34,585 nucleotides of DNA, taken from Alphaproteobacteria bacterium (GTDB lineage: Bacteria > Pseudomonadota > Alphaproteobacteria > Rs-D84). The position numbers were made by a program, and so were the translations under genes. The stretch covers positions 1-34,585 of the forward strand of contig JAFZXK010000016.1 in the NCBI GenBank assembly GCA_017616785.1. Reading direction: 5' to 3'. Below are positions 29,470 to 34,585 of this stretch, piece after piece; the first letter of the stretch is position 1; each line of letters begins with the position of its first letter. Below the pieces are notes generated by a model. The model searched no databases, was not told the origin of the DNA, and saw nothing but the letters and a program-made list of their open reading frames with translations.

Positions 29470-30708
29470 CTATGACAATTTGTGAATGACCAAACCACTG
29501 CGCAGTTTTGGTTCAAACCATGTTGTTTTGGGTGGCATAATGTTGCCAGTGTCCGCAATATCGATGATTTGCCGCATCGTAACCGGATACAGTGCAAATG
29601 CAACCGCCATTTCACCACTGTCAACGCGTTTTTGCAATTCGCCAAGGCCCCTGATTCCGCCGACGAAGTCGATACGCTTGCTGGTGCGCAGGTCGCCAAG
29701 GTTCAAAATTTTATCGAACACTAAATTCGAAAGAACCGTCACGTCCAACACGCCGATTGGGTCGTTGTCATTGTATGTGCCGGGTTTTGCGGTTAGTGAA
29801 TACCATTTGCCGTTCAAATACATGCCAAAGTTATGCAGTTTATTTGGCTTGTAAATTTCCGTTCCCATTTCCGTAACTTCAAATGATTTCTTAAGTTCCG
29901 CGATAAATTGTTCAGGTGAGAGTCCGTTCAAATCTTTGACCACGCGGTTATAGTCGATAACCTTTAATTGGCTTTCGGGGAAAATCACGGCCAGGAAGAA
30001 ATTGTATTCTTCGTTACCTGTGTGATTCGGATTTTGTTCACGCTTTTCCGCGCCAACACGTGCCGCCGCCGCAGTACGGTGATGGCCGTCCGCAACATAA
30101 AGCGCCGGAATGTTTTTAAAGATTTCGGTAATGCGCGCATTTATTGCATCGTCGCGAATAACCCAGAATTTATGACCAAATCCGTCCGCCGCGGTGAAAT
30201 CATATTCGGGCGCATTATTTTTCACAAAGTTTTCGACAATTTCGTTCATTTCCGGAACATCAGGATACGCAAAGAACACCGGTTCGATATTTGCATTTTG
30301 AATGCGCACATGAATCATGCGGTCGTCTTCTTTATCCTTGCGCGTAAGTTCGTGTTTCTTGATTTTTCCGGTCATATAGTCATCGACATTTGCCGCCGCG
30401 ACCAAACCGTACTGTGTGCGACCGTCCATCGTTTGCGCATAGATATAATACATTTCTTTGTCGTCTTGGACCAACCAACCACGGTCTTGCCATTTTTTGA
30501 AATTTTCGACGGCTTTGTCATATACCGCCTGACTATGTTCGTCGGCAATCGGGTCAAAATCAATTTCTGGCTTGATAATATGCAACAGTGATTTTTCACC
30601 GGCCTCCGCCTTGGCTTCTGCTGAATTCAGAACATCGTATGGGCGCGATGCAACTTCGGCCGCAAGTTCACGTGGTGGACGAACACCGGCAAATGGTTTT
30701 ATTTTCAT
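29470..30708 (-). CDS. DUF1015 family protein (putative SerK-like free serine kinase)
   Basis: A 412-aa protein matching the DUF1015 family by its N-terminus (KIKPFAGVRPPRELAAEVASRPYDVLNSAEA), the central ALYVADGHHRTAAAARVG and the C-terminal LRTSKRIDFVGGIRG. Members share a ParB/SerK-like fold, and an archaeal relative phosphorylates free serine. The enzymatic role in bacteria is inferred, and there is no serA/serC nearby to support it. Length is typical (about 400-415 aa). No signal peptide, so cytoplasmic. AAAGGAGA precedes the ATG, and a good promoter separates it from the upstream hydrolase gene. Confidence 0.88.
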   Translation of the reverse strand: MKIKPFAGVRPPRELAAEVASRPYDVLNSAEAKAEAGEKSLLHIIKPEIDFDPIADEHSQAVYDKAVENFKKWQDRGWLVQDDKEMYYIYAQTMDGRTQYGLVAAANVDDYMTGKIKKHELTRKDKEDDRMIHVRIQNANIEPVFFAYPDVPEMNEIVENFVKNNAPEYDFTAADGFGHKFWVIRDDAINARITEIFKNIPALYVADGHHRTAAAARVGAEKREQNPNHTGNEEYNFFLAVIFPESQLKVIDYNRVVKDLNGLSPEQFIAELKKSFEVTEMGTEIYKPNKLHNFGMYLNGKWYSLTAKPGTYNDNDPIGVLDVTVLSNLVFDKILNLGDLRTSKRIDFVGGIRGLGELQKRVDSGEMAVAFALYPVTMRQIIDIADTGNIMPPKTTWFEPKLRSGLVIHKLS

Positions 30709-30737
30709 GATATCTCCTTTTGTGTTAAACGGTTTCG

Positions 30738-30765
30738 ATTATAGTCCCATTTTTGCAAAAGGCAA
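30738..30765 (-). promoter_or_regulatory. Promoter for the DUF1015 gene
   Basis: On the - strand: TTGCCT (30760-30765), 16 nt, TATAAT (30738-30743), 30 nt before the ATG at 30708. Confidence 0.6.
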
Positions 30766-30777
30766 ATGTAGTTTTTA

Positions 30778-31860
30778 TTACCGATCAATCGCCACGTCAA
30801 AGACCGTTTCGGCGCGGACATTATCCAACGGATGATATTGGAACGGAACCGTTGCAAAATCGATTTTGTTCATATCAATACGCCGTATCGTGCGGTCGAA
30901 CATTGTGTGATAGTAAATTTTCCGATTCGTAATGTCACTTGCGATGGTCCATTGTGTTGCGGACGGCATATCAAATTTTCCATCCTTGGCGGCCTGGGTC
31001 GTGCCGAACGGAACATCAAAGTTGTTCATGATATGAAATGCTTGTTTCACCGTTGATGCGGCGTCCGGTTGTTGGATTGAATAATTTTTAAAGAACGATG
31101 CGCGCACAAACCTTGACGGTGATGAAAAGTCGCCGGGCAGGCCCAGCAAGCCCGTTCCATGACTTAACGATTGCAATTTAATCGGCCCAAATACCGTCGG
31201 CGCGATTGTGCCAGATTGCAAATTGATATAGTTATCAAGGTTCGTCAAATGCCATGTGAATTCCGGCGAATTCGCGATTGTGCCCAGTGGGTTTTCGTGG
31301 AATGTTGGTATGCCGTCGATAATTTCAAGTACGACCACGCGCCCGTTTGGTTCGGCGATGCGCCAATGCACGGTCGATGCGGTTGGGTCTATGTTCACAA
31401 TGTTGACGTGGTCGATTGCGTTTTTCACTTCGTCTATACTGTTAAAGCGCGACAGAATCCATGAAACAACCTGGAAATCCGCAAGTGTGTTGGCGTTGTC
31501 GTTTGGCGAATATGGAACGTATTTGCCATAGTCCGGAAAATAGAACAGGGCGGCGGAAAGTCCGGTCTCGTTCGTGCCATCAACAACAAATTCTGGGCGC
31601 TGCATCCCAAGGCCGACGAAACCGTATTTTGCGGTGAATTCCATGCCGCCTTTGGTGCCATTGGGTAACAACGATTGTTCAGTGTGGCCGCGGGGTGATA
31701 TAACATAGATGTTATCCATTTCCGAACCCGACCAATCGACAGTGCGTGCCATAACGACGGAATCGTCCGCGGCGGTTAGTTTTATGCCGGTACATGCGGT
31801 TGCACTTTGTACGGCGGCGATTGCGATGGCAAGAATAGAAATTGTGATTTTTGTTTGCAT
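30778..31860 (-). CDS. Secreted choloylglycine hydrolase family protein (bile salt hydrolase/penicillin V acylase type)
   Basis: A 360-aa Ntn hydrolase. The signal peptide (MQTKITISILAIAIAAVQSA) ends so that Cys23 becomes the N-terminal nucleophile: TA-CTGIKL. The other catalytic positions fit: Arg and Asp in MARTVDW (mature R17, D20), Asn in NETGLSAALFYF, Asn near TWHLTNL, and Arg in PSRFVRASF. The family cleaves amide bonds of conjugated bile acids, penicillin V or N-acyl homoserine lactones. Periplasmic members are known in Gram-negatives, and I cannot assign the substrate. AGAGGA precedes the start. A longer open frame to 32082 is only antisense of the tRNA gene and is excluded. Confidence 0.9.
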   Translation of the reverse strand: MQTKITISILAIAIAAVQSATACTGIKLTAADDSVVMARTVDWSGSEMDNIYVISPRGHTEQSLLPNGTKGGMEFTAKYGFVGLGMQRPEFVVDGTNETGLSAALFYFPDYGKYVPYSPNDNANTLADFQVVSWILSRFNSIDEVKNAIDHVNIVNIDPTASTVHWRIAEPNGRVVVLEIIDGIPTFHENPLGTIANSPEFTWHLTNLDNYINLQSGTIAPTVFGPIKLQSLSHGTGLLGLPGDFSSPSRFVRASFFKNYSIQQPDAASTVKQAFHIMNNFDVPFGTTQAAKDGKFDMPSATQWTIASDITNRKIYYHTMFDRTIRRIDMNKIDFATVPFQYHPLDNVRAETVFDVAIDR

Positions 31861-31887
31861 GTTGGTTCCTCTTGGTTTGTTGTTGTA

Positions 31888-31893
31888 ATTATA
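31888..31893 (-). promoter_or_regulatory. Possible -10 for the choloylglycine hydrolase gene
   Basis: TATAAT on the - strand (31888-31893), 27 nt before the ATG. No convincing -35 was found. It lies in the spacer divergent from the tRNA gene. Confidence 0.4.
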
Positions 31894-31959
31894 TTGATTT
31901 GGTGCGATCACGACCACAGGAACGAATTCGGCGGTCGTCATCGCACGTGTAAAATTTAT

Positions 31960-31988
31960 TTGCAAAAAGGAATAGGGCGGTATATAAT
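31960..31988 (+). promoter_or_regulatory. Promoter for tRNA-Gln
   Basis: TTGCAA (31960-31965), 17 nt, TATAAT (31983-31988), 10 nt upstream of the mature tRNA 5' end. Confidence 0.65.
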
Positions 31989-31998
31989 TCGCTGGCCT

Positions 31999-32072
31999 TG
32001 GGGCATAGTTTAATGGTAGAACATCGGACTCTGACTCCGCTAGTATTGGTTCGAATCCAGTTGCCCCAACCA
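31999..32072 (+). tRNA. tRNA-Gln (anticodon CTG)
   Basis: A 74-nt cloverleaf with encoded CCA. The acceptor stem TGGGGCA (31999-32005) pairs perfectly with TGCCCCA (32062-32068), and A73-CCA follows. The anticodon loop CTCTGAC gives CTG, decoding CAG. The T-arm is ATTGG-TTCGAAT-CCAGT, with one G-U pair. The anticodon stem has one mismatch at its base (T-C). The 3' half overlaps, antisense, the last codons of the serine recombinase gene, marking it as the integration target of the element to the right. Confidence 0.94.
32040..32072. other. Likely attachment site region (tRNA 3' half/recombinase 3' end overlap)
   Basis: Here the tRNA-Gln 3' half (+) and the recombinase stop region (-) share sequence. 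The recombinase ends LGQLDSNQY, which is the antisense translation of the T-arm and acceptor stem. An integrase gene reading into the target tRNA is the layout of an element end. The core crossover cannot be placed because the other end is outside the window. Confidence 0.6.
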
Positions 32073-33602
32073 AGATGTGCAACCGTTCGTATTTTTAAGT
32101 AAATCGAACGGTTTTTTCAAGGAAATCCAAGCTTTTTTATCAATGATGGTCGAGTTCGAAAGTATCAATTTCAAAAGTGCTCGTTTTTGGTCTATTTTCG
32201 AACTCCGTATTAGATTTCCAATGTTTCCGGCAATTTCGACAATATCTTCAATAATTTTGCCGATTTCATCAAAGTCATTTGAACATTTGGCTAATTCCTT
32301 CTCAATTTCGTCAATTTCGGCTTCTAATTGATGTTTCTTGGTTTCGTATACTTCTTTGGTTATTACACCGTCTAATAAACAATTTACGGCACTATCTAAT
32401 CTGTTTTTAGTATTTGTTAAACGGGTTTGCAATTGTTGTTTATGCATACGATTAAGTCCAGTTTCGTTTTTTATGTATTCTCGAACACTGGATTTTAAGG
32501 CATTTAACGCTTTGTCTGAAAACTTAAAAGCACCGACCAGTTCATTTTCAATTTGTTGAAATACCAATTGTTCGTTTATTGGTTTTTGGTCGCAATTGCC
32601 GTGCATATGACTGCATTTTAAATATGCATATTGTTTTCCGCTTTTCTTTGTGTGTAATTCTGGGGACATTGTGCAACCACATTTTCCGCAACGGAATAAT
32701 CCACGTAATGCAAAATCCATACTGCCATATTCGGTTTTGGTATGAATTTTTGTTTTTCCTGATAATCTTTCTTGCACGGTATTAAACAAATCTTCATCGA
32801 TTAAAGGTTCGTATATGTGTTTGATATAATTCCCTTTGATAAGCATAGTTCCACAATAAAATGGATTTTGTAAAATCGCATGAATTGCTGCCCGGCATAA
32901 TGTTTTCTTTGAGAATTTTGATTTTAAACCGTGTGTTCTGGCCCAAACAACCATATCTTTCAATGAATATAACCCGGTTGCATATTCTTCAAACATTTTT
33001 TTAACTAATGGTCCCATGTCTGGGTCAATAATAACTGTTTTTTTATTGTTTGAATCAAGCGTGTTTAGATAACCTGTTGGTGCCTTGCCTTGCATTTTTC
33101 CATCTGTCCAATTATATTCCATACTTCGTTTAACATTATCCCTTAATGCATCAACATACATTTGTGCCGCTAATATACCCATATTCCATCGGGTCATATC
33201 GGATGCTGAACTATTTTTGGTCAATACAAGGGAATCTTTCCAAAAATGCAGTTCGATTATATCTTTTTCTAATAAATCCTTTATTTCGGATGATTCTTTA
33301 AAACTTCTTTGAAATCTGTCAACACAATATACAACTATTGCCGTTTTGTTTTTTTGCTTTTTTACGAATTCCAACATGTTATGAAATTCTTTTCTGCCAC
33401 CACGTGTCGAACTTTCTTTTAATCTGACTTCTTGAATTATATTAAAATTATGGTTATTACAATATTCTGTAATTTTATTAATTTGAGCATCCAAAGAAGC
33501 ACCTTCTGCCTGTTCTTGTTTCGATACACGAGCAAATGCTATTGCATGATTGCATGGTCTTAATTTATTAAAATTTATTTCTGTGTTTTGATTTATTAAC
33601 AT
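32040..33602 (-). CDS. Large serine recombinase (site-specific integrase)
   Basis: A 520-aa protein. The resolvase catalytic domain has nucleophile Ser27 in AIAFARVSKQEQAEGASLDAQ-like context (written here as FARVSKQEQ) and YCVDRFQRS with conserved Arg. The recombinase domain follows (GKAPTGY, NPFYCGTMLI), then a zinc ribbon (C305-x2-C308, C330-x6-C337) and a coiled coil (about 380-445). The architecture fits phage and ICE integrases. The start at 33602 has AGAGG upstream. The last ~10 codons come from the antisense strand of tRNA-Gln. Base composition is far more AT-rich than the genes to the left. It forms a probable operon with the 62-aa ORF upstream. Confidence 0.93.
   Translation of the reverse strand: MLINQNTEINFNKLRPCNHAIAFARVSKQEQAEGASLDAQINKITEYCNNHNFNIIQEVRLKESSTRGGRKEFHNMLEFVKKQKNKTAIVVYCVDRFQRSFKESSEIKDLLEKDIIELHFWKDSLVLTKNSSASDMTRWNMGILAAQMYVDALRDNVKRSMEYNWTDGKMQGKAPTGYLNTLDSNNKKTVIIDPDMGPLVKKMFEEYATGLYSLKDMVVWARTHGLKSKFSKKTLCRAAIHAILQNPFYCGTMLIKGNYIKHIYEPLIDEDLFNTVQERLSGKTKIHTKTEYGSMDFALRGLFRCGKCGCTMSPELHTKKSGKQYAYLKCSHMHGNCDQKPINEQLVFQQIENELVGAFKFSDKALNALKSSVREYIKNETGLNRMHKQQLQTRLTNTKNRLDSAVNCLLDGVITKEVYETKKHQLEAEIDEIEKELAKCSNDFDEIGKIIEDIVEIAGNIGNLIRSSKIDQKRALLKLILSNSTIIDKKAWISLKKPFDLLKNTNGCTSWLGQLDSNQY
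32081..32117 (+). terminator. Terminator downstream of tRNA-Gln, inside recombinase gene
   Basis: AACCGTTCG (32081-32089), 15-nt loop, CGAACGGTT (32105-32113) with TTTTTT (32112-32117). It terminates + strand transcription from the tRNA while being coding sequence for the recombinase C-terminus on the other strand. Confidence 0.75.
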
Positions 33603-33614
33603 AGTTTTACCTCT

Positions 33615-33803
33615 TTATTTATTTGATTTTACCGAGTTTTCTTGGCTTTGTAAGCCTTTATTTTTTGCTTCGTATGTGTATAATGCACCGGTTGCAAAGA
33701 ATTTGATTAAATCACGAACTGCACCGTTTAATTCTTCGTCTGAAAAAGCGTAATCAGGATACCAAGATTGAATTTCCTGTTTCAAAATTTCAAAATTCGT
33801 CAT
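33615..33803 (-). CDS. Small ORF upstream of the serine recombinase (62 aa)
   Basis: A 62-aa protein of unknown function. The ATG at 33803 has AAAGG 7 nt upstream and is preferred over an ATG 30 nt earlier (33833). It is acidic at the N-terminus (NFEILKQEIQSWYPDYAFSDEELNGAV), with a helix DLIKFFATGALYTYEAKNKG and a polar tail. The stop lies 12 nt before the recombinase start, so they are probably co-transcribed. Small ORFs beside large serine recombinases sometimes act as directionality factors. That is only a possibility here. Confidence 0.65.
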   Translation of the reverse strand: MTNFEILKQEIQSWYPDYAFSDEELNGAVRDLIKFFATGALYTYEAKNKGLQSQENSVKSNK

Positions 33804-33960
33804 ATCAATACCTTTAATTACACAACAACACATCGTTATTGATATTTATTAGAATTCTTTTGAAACAGACGGTTCTCGAACTAAACTTCCAATTCTGTGA
33901 TTTTTTTAATAAATAAAGCGCTTTTTATGATGTTTTTATACAAATTATAACTTATTTGCA

Positions 33961-34005
33961 GTGATGTTGGGAAGTGAACATACCTACATCAATGTTGTGA
34001 TGTTG
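33961..34005. repeat. Short direct repeats between the 62-aa ORF and the invertase gene
   Basis: GTGATGTTG occurs at 33961-33969 and 33997-34005, 36 bp apart, with ACATCAATGTTG in between. The 179-bp spacer is otherwise AT-rich. The repeats could be recombinase or regulator binding sites, but they are short. Confidence 0.35.
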
Positions 34006-34012
34006 TATATCA

Positions 34013-34585
34013 TTACCATCCCATCCGTTGAATAAAATTTGATACAGTTGATGGTGATACAGACATCATTTTTGCAATTCTGTATTTTGTAAATCCTGTA
34101 TCTAACCAGTTTTTAATCTTTTTAGTATTTCGGGATAGTTTTAATTTCTTTGATTGTGCTGAAAATGGTCGTCCCAATCGTTTTCCCATCGCACGAATAC
34201 TATCCAAAGATGCTTTTGTTCTTTGTGATATTAAATTTCGTTCAATTTCAGCGGATAATCCAAAAGCAAATGCCATAACTTTACTTTGAATATCATTACC
34301 CAATCTGTAATTCTCCTTGATAGTCCACACGCAACAATTTTTATTTAGACATTTTTCCAGTATCTGCATAACTTCTAATAAAGACCTGCCTAATCTTGAT
34401 ATTTCAGCTGCAATTAAAATATCACCATCTTGTAATTCTTCTAATAATTGCCCAAGTTTTCTTTTGTTTAATGGTTTGCGCGAAGATATTGTTTCTTCTA
34501 TCCACTTATCTACATTGATGTGATTATGTTCTGCAAATTGTTGAATTTCATAATGTTGATGTTCACATGTTTGCTTGTTTGAAGA
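34013..34585 (-). CDS. Mpi-like serine recombinase/DNA invertase (N-terminus outside window)
   Basis: The - strand frame is open from the window edge to the stop at 34013 (190 residues visible), so the apparent ATG at 34369 is internal. The first visible residues, SSNKQT, fit the end of the RVSS nucleophile motif, so only about ten residues are missing and the catalytic Ser is probably the edge residue. ISRLGRSLLEVMQILEKC, VWTIKENYRLG and SKVMAFAFGLSAEIERNLIS closely resemble Mpi, the master DNA invertase of Bacteroides fragilis. The C-terminal helix-turn-helix is TKYRIAKMMSVSPSTVSNFI. Mpi flips many promoters between inverted repeats. Whether this enzyme does so, or only recombines its own element, is unknown. 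Confidence 0.9.
   Translation of the reverse strand, partial: SSNKQTCEHQHYEIQQFAEHNHINVDKWIEETISSRKPLNKRKLGQLLEELQDGDILIAAEISRLGRSLLEVMQILEKCLNKNCCVWTIKENYRLGNDIQSKVMAFAFGLSAEIERNLISQRTKASLDSIRAMGKRLGRPFSAQSKKLKLSRNTKKIKNWLDTGFTKYRIAKMMSVSPSTVSNFIQRMGW

Larger units (their letters stand above)
32069..34585. mobile_element. Left end of an integrated genetic element, continuing beyond the window
   Basis: From the tRNA-Gln 3' end rightwards the sequence is AT-rich and carries only recombination genes: a large serine recombinase, a 62-aa ORF and an Mpi-like invertase. No cargo is visible because the window ends. Boundary at left inferred from the tRNA overlap; the right boundary is unknown. Confidence 0.75.

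Noticed and set aside
31861-32082. N-terminal extension of the choloylglycine hydrolase frame (LVGATGFEP... start)
   Set aside because: It is the antisense translation of the tRNA-Gln gene plus its promoter, and the signal peptide and Shine-Dalgarno sequence place the start at 31860.
34013-34369. Complete 118-aa resolvase gene
   Set aside because: The frame stays open upstream to the window edge and encodes the missing catalytic-domain residues, so the gene is cut by the window and not short.

Overview
The window looks like a chromosomal segment of an uncultivated, probably gut- or host-associated alphaproteobacterium. This is inferred from the style of the ribosomal proteins and RpoA, a secreted choloylglycine-hydrolase-family enzyme, a gut-type (Mpi-like) DNA invertase and mixed base composition. 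No rRNA gene is present to settle the taxonomy.

1-9950: the S10-spc-alpha ribosomal supercluster, all on the + strand: rplB (5' cut by the window), rpsS, rplV, rpsC, rplP, rpmC, rpsQ, rplN, rplX, rplE, rpsN, rpsH, rplF, rplR, rpsE, rpmD, rplO, secY, rpsM, rpsK. It ends in a strong UUCG terminator. adk and rpmJ, often found between secY and rpsM, are absent, and a promoter-like sequence sits in that gap. rpoA and rplQ, which normally follow rpsK, lie about 2.3 kb away on the - strand, so the supercluster is broken by an inversion. Between the two blocks are modular palindromic repeats and a gene for a Cys-rich secreted protein whose 5' leader has two mutually exclusive helices.

14095-24532: four large - strand genes encode secreted Cys-rich proteins (1031, 845, 791 and 289 aa). 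They share a repeated C-x6-C-x4/6-C-x6-C motif, Thr- or Asn/Pro-rich N-terminal linkers and, in three of them, glycine-zipper hydrophobic segments. They look like an undescribed envelope or surface protein family. A membrane protein with an acidic and Pro-rich middle (20172-21170) is inserted among them on the + strand behind a near-consensus promoter.

24660-31860: a small membrane-anchored protein, then a 1203-aa autotransporter-like protein with N-terminal ankyrin-type repeats and a subtilisin-like passenger that seems to have lost its catalytic residues. A small unknown protein, a DUF1015/SerK-like protein and a secreted Ntn hydrolase of the choloylglycine hydrolase/penicillin V acylase family follow.

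31999-34585: a tRNA-Gln(CTG) gene whose 3' end overlaps, antisense, the C-terminus of a large serine recombinase. This marks the edge of an AT-rich integrated element, which also carries a small ORF and an Mpi-like invertase cut by the right edge of the window. The other element end is outside the window.

Two dispersed repeat families run through the intergenic spaces: GC-rich modular hairpin clusters whose stems change in a compensatory way, and TTAGTG/TAAGTG tracts placed at gene ends. Promoters read by eye are close to TTGACA/TATAAT with 16-17 nt spacers, or are extended -10 (TGnTATAAT) types in front of the secreted-protein genes.
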